From a virus, in IMG/VR virus record IMGVR_UViG_3300025000_000075, positions 1 to 64,000 of that record: a DNA stretch of 64,000 nucleotides; one strand, 5' to 3'. Both the position numbers and the translations under genes were made by a program. Each line of letters begins with the position of its first letter. The first letter of the stretch is position 1. Shown piece after piece: positions 43,115-49,585 of this stretch. The notes beneath the pieces are model-generated. The model searched no databases and was not told the origin of the DNA. It saw only the letters and a list, made by a program, of their open reading frames with translations.

Positions 43115-44019
43115 TGGAACAGTGGAGTAGAAAAATTAATGTTTTAGATAAGGGATTTGTACGCCTTGTTGATGTAATGGGCTCTGATGACTCAATTGTT
43201 CAAGCAGCAAGAGTTTCATATGGTGCTGGTACTAAAAAAGTCTCTGAAGACAAAGGTTTAATAAAATATCTTTATAGACATGGGCACACATCACCATTTG
43301 AAATGGTTGAAATGAAATTTCATGTTAAAGTTCCTATGGATTGTTGGCGTCAATGGATTAGACATAGAACTGCAAATGTAAATGAATATTCAACCAGATA
43401 TTCATTAGCAATTGATGAGAAACAAGAAACTGCACAAAATCAGTGGAGAGTACAAGCTCAAGACAATAAACAAGGTTCTGCTGGAAAACTTGAAGATATA
43501 AACCCTATATTAGCCCATAATCTTTCAAAAGATGAGAAAAATTTTCAAGCTATCGCTACAAGAATATATAATGAACGAATTGAAGCTGGAGTTGCAAAAG
43601 AACAAGCAAGAAAAGATCTTCCATTATCAACTTATACAGAAGCTTATTGGAAGATTGATTTGCATAACTTATTTAACTTTTTAAGACTTCGATTGGACTC
43701 GCATGCACAATATGAGATCCATCAGTATGCTTTGGCTATTGCAGAATTTGTTAAAGAAGAGTTCCCAATATCATGGTCTGCATTTGAAGAGTATGAGTTA
43801 TATTCTTTAAAACTTTTCCAGAAAGACTATAACTTAATACAAATGATCATTGCTGAGAAATATACTCCAAAAGATATTTTTGAATTGGCCACAGAATTTG
43901 GTTGGTTGTCGTATGTTGATAATTCTTATATTAAGGTTTCAAGAGAATTAGATGAGTTTGAATCTAAGTTGAAATTACTAGGCATTTCCTCACCTTTCAG
44001 TAAATTAAATAAAAAATAG
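43114..44019 (+). CDS. thyX: flavin-dependent thymidylate synthase
   Basis: 301 aa. The ThyX signature RHRTANVNEYSTRY is at residues 83-96, with HGHTSPFEMVEMKFHVKVP before it and the FLRLRLDSHAQYEI segment later. It makes dTMP from dUMP with FAD, NADPH and methylene-THF. Carrying ThyX in addition to two ThyA-family proteins suggests the latter have other substrates. Confidence 0.93.
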   Translation: MEQWSRKINVLDKGFVRLVDVMGSDDSIVQAARVSYGAGTKKVSEDKGLIKYLYRHGHTSPFEMVEMKFHVKVPMDCWRQWIRHRTANVNEYSTRYSLAIDEKQETAQNQWRVQAQDNKQGSAGKLEDINPILAHNLSKDEKNFQAIATRIYNERIEAGVAKEQARKDLPLSTYTEAYWKIDLHNLFNFLRLRLDSHAQYEIHQYALAIAEFVKEEFPISWSAFEEYELYSLKLFQKDYNLIQMIIAEKYTPKDIFELATEFGWLSYVDNSYIKVSRELDEFESKLKLLGISSPFSKLNKK

Positions 44020-44033
44020 AATCACTGATGTAT

Positions 44034-44041
44034 TATTTTTG
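44034..44041 (+). promoter_or_regulatory. TATTTTTG promoter box
   Basis: TATTTTTG followed by TTTTGTACTTTTTTG, directly upstream of the structured RNA at 44048-44145 and not of a protein gene. Confidence 0.65.
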
Positions 44042-44047
44042 TTTTGT

Positions 44048-44145
44048 ACTTTTTTGATTAAATAAAGTTTGCCTCTTTTGTCTTTAATATGTCCAATTGA
44101 CCCCCCACAATTGGAAGCATTTAAAACTTAAGAGGCATTTTTATT
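44048..44145 (+). ncRNA. candidate small structured RNA with own promoter and terminator
   Basis: Outer stem TGCCTCTT (44070-44077) with AAGAGGCA (44130-44137) encloses an inner hairpin TCCAATTG (44092-44099) and CAATTGGA (44108-44115) with a C6 loop, followed by TTTTTATT. Promoter box at 44034; the next promoter (44154) lies just after. No reading frame of note. This looks like a stand-alone ncRNA gene of about 100 nt. Confidence 0.6.
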
Positions 44146-44153
44146 AGAAGAGA

Positions 44154-44161
44154 TATATTTG
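44154..44161 (+). promoter_or_regulatory. TATATTTG promoter box
   Basis: TATATTTGTTTTGTCAATAA, 40 bases before the SPFH gene, which also has an AAAAGGAGC ribosome site. Confidence 0.78.
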
Positions 44162-44201
44162 TTTTGTCAATAAATTAATTCAAACAATAAAAGGAGCTAT
44201 A

Positions 44202-45149
44202 ATGGCTTACGAATCACCAATGCAACAATTACTCAATACTTTGAAATCAAGCAAAGGATTGAAAATCGGTTTAGGTATCTTTGGTATCTTAATCGTTCTC
44301 TGGATGGTTATTACAATCATACCAGAAGGTTCTCGAGGTTTGCGTTTTAACATGGGTAAACTTGAACAAAGTACACTTAATCCTGGCGTTCAATTTACTA
44401 TGCCATTCTTTCAATCGGTTGAAGTTTTGTCTGTGCGGCCTGAAGAAATAGAAGTTGATGTTCTTGTAGGTCCGGAAGGCGCTATTACAAAAGATAACCA
44501 AACAGTCGGTGCGAGTACTAAACTATTTATATCTAACAATGAATACAAACTGCATTATCTGTGGCAAAAAGTGGGCGTTGACAAGATGAAGAGCATTGTT
44601 TATCGAACTCTTCAATCCGCATTTAAGCAAGTTATTGGTAAATATACTATATTTGATGTCGCAGCTAATCAGCAAATGATTGCTGGTCAAGTCGAAGCTC
44701 TTATAAAGCAGGAATTAAAAATCTATCCTGTCTTGGTAGATAATTTCAAAATCATTAACTACGACTGGTCAGAACAATTTGAGAAGCAAATTGAACGAAC
44801 TATGGCTGAAGCTCAACAAGTGAAAGTAAAACAACAAGAATTATTGATTGCAGAACAAGAAGCTCAAAAGCAAGTAAAACAGGCAGAGGCTCAAAAGACA
44901 GCGAAAGTATTAATTGCGGAAGGAAATCTCGCTGCGGCAGAAATCAATGCTAAGGCTAAGTTCAAAGAAGGAGAAGGCCTACAAAAGTACTACATATTGA
45001 CTGCTTCATTTATGCAATATGAATTGGAAAAAATCCGGCTACAAAATAAATATGAAGAAATTAAAAGATGGGATGGAAGATATGTCCCAGCAAATCATTA
45101 TGGGCCAATACCCGTACAAACAGGCTCATTGTTAGGTCCTAATCAATAA
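44202..45149 (+). CDS. SPFH/band-7 (prohibitin-like) membrane protein
   Basis: 315 aa. N-terminal TM segment at about residues 20-42 (GLKIGLGIFGILIVLWMVI), then the SPFH core (PEGSRGLRFNMGKLEQSTLNPG, VLSVRPEEIEVDV) and a long Gln/Glu/Lys/Ala coiled coil typical of prohibitin and flotillin families. Likely forms membrane-bound oligomeric rings. In bacteria, partners include FtsH-type proteases; a phage copy may protect phage proteins or remodel membranes. Confidence 0.85.
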   Translation: MAYESPMQQLLNTLKSSKGLKIGLGIFGILIVLWMVITIIPEGSRGLRFNMGKLEQSTLNPGVQFTMPFFQSVEVLSVRPEEIEVDVLVGPEGAITKDNQTVGASTKLFISNNEYKLHYLWQKVGVDKMKSIVYRTLQSAFKQVIGKYTIFDVAANQQMIAGQVEALIKQELKIYPVLVDNFKIINYDWSEQFEKQIERTMAEAQQVKVKQQELLIAEQEAQKQVKQAEAQKTAKVLIAEGNLAAAEINAKAKFKEGEGLQKYYILTASFMQYELEKIRLQNKYEEIKRWDGRYVPANHYGPIPVQTGSLLGPNQ

Positions 45150-45160
45150 AATAGGCTAGC

Positions 45161-45190
45161 AATCAAAGGAATTAAAAACGTACTTTGATT
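45161..45190 (+). repeat. hairpin upstream of the tRNA-like gene
   Basis: AATCAAAG (45161-45168) and CTTTGATT (45183-45190), 8-bp perfect dyad with a 14-base loop, ending two bases before the tRNA-like sequence. It could be a terminator or a processing signal. Confidence 0.5.
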
Positions 45191-45192
45191 AC

Positions 45193-45265
45193 GGAGATGT
45201 TGTAATAATGGTAATTATCGTATCAGAAATGATATGGGATTTAGGTTCGAGTCCTAACGCCTCCG
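45193..45265 (+). tRNA. tRNA-like gene, aberrant anticodon loop
   Basis: A 73-nt cloverleaf can be drawn: acceptor GGAGATG/CGCCTCC (one A-C mismatch, one T-G), D stem GTAA/TTAT with a GG-containing loop, T arm TTAGG-TTCGAGT-CCTAA with the canonical TTCGA. The anticodon arm CGTAT/ATATG has an eight-base loop (CAGAAATG) without the usual U33. CCA is not encoded (GCAA). Either a degenerate tRNA or a tRNA mimic; amino acid not assignable. Confidence 0.55.
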
Positions 45266-45283
45266 CAAATAAAAAGGATTTAC

Positions 45284-45499
45284 ATGGCTAATAAAATACA
45301 GATTGTAACTAATGAAAAATTAATCAATGCAAAGGTTCTAATTTCAATAGGTTTTGGTAGTGATAACAAAACTTTAGAGATTGTTTATAGGAAATCTATT
45401 AATTCATGTTATGTGTATAGAGAATGCTTTAATTTAAAAAGTACTAATAAACACAAACAGACATATTGTGATTCTTTCATTATGAAAAAAGAAAAATAA
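45284..45499 (+). CDS. hypothetical protein, 71 aa
   Basis: Start after AAAAAGGATTTAC. Basic C-terminus, no family recognised. First protein gene after the tRNA-like sequence. Confidence 0.58.
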   Translation: MANKIQIVTNEKLINAKVLISIGFGSDNKTLEIVYRKSINSCYVYRECFNLKSTNKHKQTYCDSFIMKKEK

Positions 45500-45513
45500 T
45501 CTTGAGGTCTAAA

Positions 45514-45789
45514 ATGGCTGATGCTCTAATAGTTTTAAAATTAAGACAGAATGCTTACGAGCAAGTAATGACTTATCCTCAATATAAAGGACATTTTGAT
45601 AATTATGTTTTAATCCAAGTGAAAAAAAGAATAAAAACCAAAATGGGCAATATATTACCTAAAGGTAGTATAACAATTTGTAATCCTGTCATTATTGATG
45701 ATAGATTTAGTAATAAATCTGTTCTTGTTTGGTCTTTTACCCATAAAATAGATATTACAGTTCAATGCAAAGATATAGCATTTATTTGA
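45514..45789 (+). CDS. hypothetical protein, 91 aa
   Basis: ATG of MADALIVLKLRQ is chosen since TTGAGG lies upstream as its ribosome site. Alternating strand and helix; no family recognised. Confidence 0.6.
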   Translation: MADALIVLKLRQNAYEQVMTYPQYKGHFDNYVLIQVKKRIKTKMGNILPKGSITICNPVIIDDRFSNKSVLVWSFTHKIDITVQCKDIAFI

Positions 45790-45797
45790 GGTTTTAA

Positions 45798-46031
45798 ATG
45801 ACACAACTTATATATAGCAGTAGTGAAATAGAGAGAATAACTCTCAAAGGAGGAAAGTCTATATCATTATTAAATGTGTCAAGACTTTTAAAAGCTATTG
45901 AAGAGGGAAAAGATCTACAATCAAAAGCAGGTAAATTTAGCAAAGAGAGATGGGCAGATAGAATTTCAGTGTCACTATTTGATATTATTTCATATCCTGA
46001 AAATTTTAGAGTTAAACCTGATGAGTCATAA
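45798..46031 (+). CDS. hypothetical protein, 77 aa
   Basis: Starts after TTGAGGTTTTAA. No family recognised (GKSISLLNVSRLLKAIEEGKD). Overlaps the next gene by 11 bases. Confidence 0.58.
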   Translation: MTQLIYSSSEIERITLKGGKSISLLNVSRLLKAIEEGKDLQSKAGKFSKERWADRISVSLFDIISYPENFRVKPDES

Positions 46032-46284
46032 TAAAATTGCTATAATCGGAGTTGATTTTGGTGAAATAGAAGCTCAATTAATATCTCATATGGTGTCAAT
46101 TAATAGTAAATTAAGAAACATTGAATTGTTCGAGATAATAATTAAGACACCTGAAAGACTAGTACCTGAGATTTTCAAGCTTAGTAATGCACTATTTGAA
46201 ATCCCAAAAGAAGTTTTTATTGAGAAAAGGAAAAGAAAACATTGGGTAAAATCAAAGTTTTATCATGAAAGGAATAGATTTTAA
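46021..46284 (+). CDS. hypothetical protein, 87 aa
   Basis: Start MSHNKIAIIGVDFGE overlaps the upstream end; a longer open frame exists but has no ribosome site. C-terminus very basic (EKRKRKHWVKSK). No family recognised. Confidence 0.55.
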   Translation: MSHNKIAIIGVDFGEIEAQLISHMVSINSKLRNIELFEIIIKTPERLVPEIFKLSNALFEIPKEVFIEKRKRKHWVKSKFYHERNRF

Positions 46285-46331
46285 ACTCCTTGAAAAACAG
46301 GGTAAATAAATAACTAAAATAGAGGTACTAA

Positions 46332-46982
46332 ATGGAAAGGTTATACTTGACAGATAGGTTGAAACAACCTATAACAAGAACCGACATTGAACAAGCTGTA
46401 TTAAACTTCCCATTCTTTGTTGAACGCTGTAAAGAATTTGAAGCTGAGCTTCAAAGAGCAAAAGGAAATTACTCTGAAATAATAGCTTTAAATTATATTC
46501 AGGTCTTTCAGAAAATGTTTCTAAAAGAATTTATTAAGTCTAAAATCAGTTGGTATTTACCACCTCTTAACAGTTTTGGACGTTACTGGGTTAAAACACA
46601 ATTAATCTATTTTTATCATTTGATGCTTTCAGATCTTCTAAGAAGATTAAAAATGCTAAACAAAGAACATGCAAAGATTTTATGGAATTTTTCAGTAGAC
46701 TCAGATGTATTGACGGGCCTTAGTTTTTGGGGCTGTGACTCAGTATATTCAATCAATGAAACTATTACTGAAATCTCTTTGGCTTTATTAAATACAATTA
46801 TTGCAGATGTTTATGCAGTAAGCTCTTTATCTTTTCCTACTCATGAGACATTTCAAATTATTCTTGATGGGGAGGTCGATGAAGTTGAAGTAGGGGAAAA
46901 TGCAAGTGAACTTGAGACTGTTCTTAAAGATAAAAGACTTGAAGAGTTTTACATATTAAAATACAGTACTACTCTTATTTAA
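46332..46982 (+). CDS. hypothetical protein, 216 aa
   Basis: Largely helical with an acidic C-terminus (GEVDEVEVGENASELE). No family recognised. SD GAGG upstream. Followed by two consecutive hairpins. Confidence 0.62.
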   Translation: MERLYLTDRLKQPITRTDIEQAVLNFPFFVERCKEFEAELQRAKGNYSEIIALNYIQVFQKMFLKEFIKSKISWYLPPLNSFGRYWVKTQLIYFYHLMLSDLLRRLKMLNKEHAKILWNFSVDSDVLTGLSFWGCDSVYSINETITEISLALLNTIIADVYAVSSLSFPTHETFQIILDGEVDEVEVGENASELETVLKDKRLEEFYILKYSTTLI

Positions 46983-47070
46983 GAAGGTTTTTTGAGAAAG
47001 CACTCTTTTCCTTCTTAATCCAAAGGCTTCGCCATATTAAATTTATGAGGTTTAATATGAGTGAAGCCTT
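46981..47070 (+). terminator. tandem hairpins ending at a promoter
   Basis: AAGAAGG/CCTTCTT closes a first hairpin (46981-47017). The second is long: AAGGCTTC (47023-47030) with GAAGCCTT (47063-47070), plus CATATTAAA (47033-47041) with TTTAATATG (47051-47059). The last bases of the second stem overlap the TATATTTG promoter at 47070, isolating the RAMP-like unit from upstream transcription. Confidence 0.7.
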
Positions 47071-47077
47071 ATATTTG
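47070..47077 (+). promoter_or_regulatory. TATATTTG promoter box
   Basis: TATATTTGTTTTTATCAATT, 37 bases before the RAMP-like gene. Transcription from here would run through both genes into the pentamer-repeat tract. Confidence 0.76.
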
Positions 47078-47114
47078 TTTTTATCAATTAAAAACAATTA
47101 AAAAGGGTATAAAG

Positions 47115-47702
47115 ATGAAAAAAGAAACAATCAAATGCTTTGAAGTTGAATTAACAAGCGCAAGTCCAATTTTGTATAATAAGCCTATTATCTCCAAAAA
47201 AGAAGCTGGAGATGCTCATGAAAAATTTGAAGACAAGACTTGGAAAGAAAGACTTCATTTTGATCCAACAACTAAAGAAGTTTACATTCCTGGTAGAGCA
47301 CTTAGTAACACTTTAGTTGAATGTGCAAGATTTTTATCAGAATCAGTTCCTGGTAAAGGCAAAGCAACTTACACAAAACATTTTGAAGCTGGCATATCAA
47401 TTCCTGAAAATATCCAATTGGGTATTGATGAAAGTGCAGTAAGTTATCTACCAATGTTTGTACCTTCTGATGGTAAAAAGGGCGGAAGTTCAAGGGTATG
47501 GAAGAAATTTCCAGTTATTACAGAATGGACTGGAAAAGCAAGAATCATAATTATTGATCCTATTTTGATTGATAGGTCTGAAAAGGTTATTGAATATCTT
47601 GATAAAGCCGGTAAATTTGTAGGATTGTTGGCTATGCGTCCAAGAAAAGGTGGAGAATATGGACGTTTTCTTGTTAAATCATATAAAGAAGTTGAGTTAT
47701 GA
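47115..47702 (+). CDS. RAMP/Cas7-like protein
   Basis: 195 aa. Start MKKETIKCFEVELT with SD AAAAAGGG. The hallmark strings resemble type III CRISPR RAMP proteins: EVYIPGRALSNTLVECAR (compare IPGSSLKG-x-x-R) and a C-terminal Gly-rich segment GLLAMRPRKGGEYGRFLV (compare GGKTSRGYGR). The N-terminal strand VELTSASPILYNKP also fits a ferredoxin-like RAMP core. Cas7 proteins polymerise along RNA with a fixed nucleotide step. No cas effector, integrase or adaptation gene is nearby. The five-base-periodic tract at 48235 follows the next gene. Confidence 0.5.
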   Translation: MKKETIKCFEVELTSASPILYNKPIISKKEAGDAHEKFEDKTWKERLHFDPTTKEVYIPGRALSNTLVECARFLSESVPGKGKATYTKHFEAGISIPENIQLGIDESAVSYLPMFVPSDGKKGGSSRVWKKFPVITEWTGKARIIIIDPILIDRSEKVIEYLDKAGKFVGLLAMRPRKGGEYGRFLVKSYKEVEL

Positions 47703-47703
47703 T

Positions 47704-48234
47704 ATGGAAACACAAGAAATTAGACATTTTCCACATAAATCAGTATTTACTGCTCAGTTGATTACATTATTGTCTTCAAAACAAGTAGGAGACATTATTT
47801 CAGATGCAGAGATGATGATCTTAATCAACAAAGATACTAGACCTAGCAGAAGTGGATATCAATTCTTATTGTCTGCTATTTCTTATGTACTTAGAAACAA
47901 TGGACTAGTATGGAAACGATTATATAAGCAAGATTGTATTAAGTGCTTAAATCCTTCAGAGATATCAGATTTAACAGATGGAGAACGCAGGAGGATATCT
48001 AAGACTGCATCTAGGTCAATAAGAAAGTTAACATCAGTAAATGTTGATTCCCTCCCAGCTGAGCAACGTCAAACTTATATTTCTAAGATTGCTCAATTTG
48101 GAATGTTAAAACAATTCTCAAGCGTTAAAACATTGAACGCACTTAAATCACCAGAGAAGTCAAATAAACTTTTATTTACTCCTGACATTGATTTTTACAA
48201 GAAAACTTTTTCTAATAAAATTGCAACATCTTAA
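47704..48234 (+). CDS. helical protein paired with the RAMP-like gene, 176 aa
   Basis: Starts one base after the RAMP-like stop (METQEIRHFPHKS). Helical, with a GYQFLLSAISYVLRNNGLVW helix and a basic stretch (GERRRISKTASRSIRKL) that could bind nucleic acid. No family recognised. Its stop codon lies within a few bases of the start of the TTNNR tract, so gene and tract share one transcript. Confidence 0.6.
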   Translation: METQEIRHFPHKSVFTAQLITLLSSKQVGDIISDAEMMILINKDTRPSRSGYQFLLSAISYVLRNNGLVWKRLYKQDCIKCLNPSEISDLTDGERRRISKTASRSIRKLTSVNVDSLPAEQRQTYISKIAQFGMLKQFSSVKTLNALKSPEKSNKLLFTPDIDFYKKTFSNKIATS

Positions 48235-48309
48235 TTATTCAATTAAGCTCGGTTTCATTTTATTTTACTATATTTAGTTGCTGTGGATTTGATTGTATTT
48301 CATTAAGTT

Positions 48310-48347
48310 AAGTTTGAGGCCTCTACTAGATTAGAGGCCTCAAATTT
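48310..48347 (+). ncRNA. GAGGCCTC hairpin 1
   Basis: TTTGAGGCCTCTA (48313-48325), loop CTAGAT, TAGAGGCCTCAAA (48332-48344); 13 bp perfect, extended to 16 bp with one G-T by AAG/TTT. Same stem as hairpin 2 with a different loop. Confidence 0.8.
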
Positions 48348-48482
48348 GATTATTAAATTTGAATATATCTAGATTGATTCAGTTAAATTGTATTAGATTG
48401 AATTGCATTAACTTCTATTGAATTGAATTTCACTTTATTCAGGTTAGTTCAGTTTCAGTTTATTAGATTCAATTATATTAAG

Positions 48483-48514
48483 TTTGAGGCCTCTAGTCTA
48501 ATAGAGGCCTCAAA
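48483..48514 (+). ncRNA. GAGGCCTC hairpin 2
   Basis: TTTGAGGCCTCTA (48483-48495), loop GTCTAA, TAGAGGCCTCAAA (48502-48514). It begins 170 bases (34 units of five) after hairpin 1, so hairpin and pentamer phase are linked. Confidence 0.8.
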
Positions 48515-48615
48515 TTTGATTTTTAAGTCTTTTACTTTATATTCGATTGAATTAAGTTACAGTATATTCAGTTCTGTTAAATTGAATTAAGTTAAGTTTA
48601 TTATTTTAAAAGCCT

Positions 48616-48623
48616 TATATTTG
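48616..48623 (+). promoter_or_regulatory. TATATTTG promoter box
   Basis: TATATTTGTTTTTACCAATT after AAAAGCCT, 36 bases before the 48660 gene; it closes the pentamer tract downstream. Confidence 0.76.
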
Positions 48624-48659
48624 TTTTTACCAATTAAAATAAAATTTGAAGAGGATATA

Positions 48660-49013
48660 ATGTTGGATCCTAAGCTTTCTGAGTTAAATGAATGTATTAT
48701 ATTTACTCTTGAGAGATTAAGAGGTATACACTCTCTTAGATGCGTCTATTTATCTAAAAACATTAATTTTGATGAAACTTTTCGTGAGTTTAAAGCTTTT
48801 CATGATATTGAAATTGCTGAAGAAATTGATGATGATATGTTAGCTCAGATTTCAATAAATTCAGTACCATTAGTCTTAATTTCCATCTATGATTTACTAG
48901 AAGATATGATTAGAGAATATATTGAAATGGGAGACGATTCAGAATCTTTAGCTGCGTTGACTGATCACATTGTTATTAATTATGAAGAATTCTTAAAGGA
49001 GCATTTAAAGTGA
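48660..49013 (+). CDS. hypothetical acidic protein, 117 aa
   Basis: ATG after GAAGAGGATATA. Acidic and helical (EEIDDDMLAQ, YDLLEDMIREYIEMG). Could be a nucleic-acid mimic or adaptor, but nothing specific is recognised. GTGA overlap with the next gene. Confidence 0.62.
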   Translation: MLDPKLSELNECIIFTLERLRGIHSLRCVYLSKNINFDETFREFKAFHDIEIAEEIDDDMLAQISINSVPLVLISIYDLLEDMIREYIEMGDDSESLAALTDHIVINYEEFLKEHLK

Positions 49014-49309
49014 GTACAAAAATAAAATTACCTTTGGTTTATGATAATGAAAAATGTAATCAATTTGTTAAAAGAATGGTTAAGGCTAATATTCCGGTTA
49101 GAGACTATCATGGAAGATTCTCTTGGACAGGTCCAGCAGTCTGCACAAACAGAAGAAAAGAAATTTACGCAGATGATATTAAAAAAGCTGCAAAAATGAA
49201 ACTTCAAAGAGATGAGATGGGTTTAGAGATCATCTATTATCCAATTGATAGAGGTAGACTCCTTGAAGATAATATAGAAGAATTTTATTCTGAAGATAAT
49301 AAAAACTAA
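49010..49309 (+). CDS. hypothetical protein, 99 aa (GTG start)
   Basis: GTG overlaps the upstream TGA; AAAGGAG lies 8 bases before it. Basic centre (VRDYHGRFSWTGPAVCTNRRKE). No family recognised. Confidence 0.6.
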   Translation: MSTKIKLPLVYDNEKCNQFVKRMVKANIPVRDYHGRFSWTGPAVCTNRRKEIYADDIKKAAKMKLQRDEMGLEIIYYPIDRGRLLEDNIEEFYSEDNKN

Positions 49310-49323
49310 ACAAAAGGCTAATC

Positions 49324-49524
49324 ATGAAAGCTGCTCTTAAGATAATTGTTAAAAAATCCTCAAAGAATAATCAATGGTATTTTTCTATTGTTTCAAGAAA
49401 TGGAAAAATTATGGCTCAAAGTGAAGGCTATAAAAAAGAATCAAATGTTTTAAAATCTATTCAAAGTCTTAAAAATAATCTTTTCCTTTCAGACACTATT
49501 GTTATCAGACCTTTGAGAAAGTAA
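49324..49524 (+). CDS. DUF1508 (YegP/UPF0339-like) single-domain protein
   Basis: 66 aa. WYFSIVSRNGKIMAQSEGY followed by NVLKSIQSLKNN matches the DUF1508 repeat (f-x-NG-x-x-IatSe-x-Y....gi-x-sVk). Function of the family is unknown. Confidence 0.7.
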   Translation: MKAALKIIVKKSSKNNQWYFSIVSRNGKIMAQSEGYKKESNVLKSIQSLKNNLFLSDTIVIRPLRK

Positions 49525-49548
49525 GATAAGTTTTAGCAGCTGTAGTAT

Positions 49549-49556
49549 TAATTTTG
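49549..49556 (+). promoter_or_regulatory. TAATTTTG promoter box
   Basis: TAATTTTGTTTTATCAATTT, 29 bases before the secreted protein gene. Confidence 0.7.
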
Positions 49557-49585
49557 TTTTATCAATTTTTAAAAGAGATAAAATT

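Larger units (their letters stand above)
48235..48600 (+). repeat. five-base-periodic TTNNR tract with two hairpins
   Basis: No gene lies here. In block A (units from 48238 to 48313) and block B (48378-48483), TT falls at every fifth base in one common phase. Block C (48532-48597) keeps five-base steps in a phase shifted by one. All 52 units counted (16, 22 and 14) have T at the second position, and 45 are TT; the fifth base is nearly always A or G. Most units are of the kinds TTGAA, TTCAG, TTAAG and TTTCA. The variable bases do not repeat in a fixed order. The blocks are separated by the hairpins at 48310-48347 and 48483-48514. Confidence 0.85.

Noticed and set aside
45193-45265. Fully functional tRNA with a defined anticodon
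   Set aside because: The anticodon loop has eight bases and no U33, so an amino acid cannot be assigned.
48235-48600. CRISPR array (two palindromic repeats with a spacer of about 140 bases)
   Set aside because: Only two hairpins, far apart, with internal five-base periodicity and no spacers of uniform length; no cas1/cas2 nearby. Described instead as a novel repeat tract.
48235-48600. Hidden coding region in the TTNNR tract
   Set aside because: A five-base period does not fit codons and stop codons occur frequently in all frames; no ribosome site or start.
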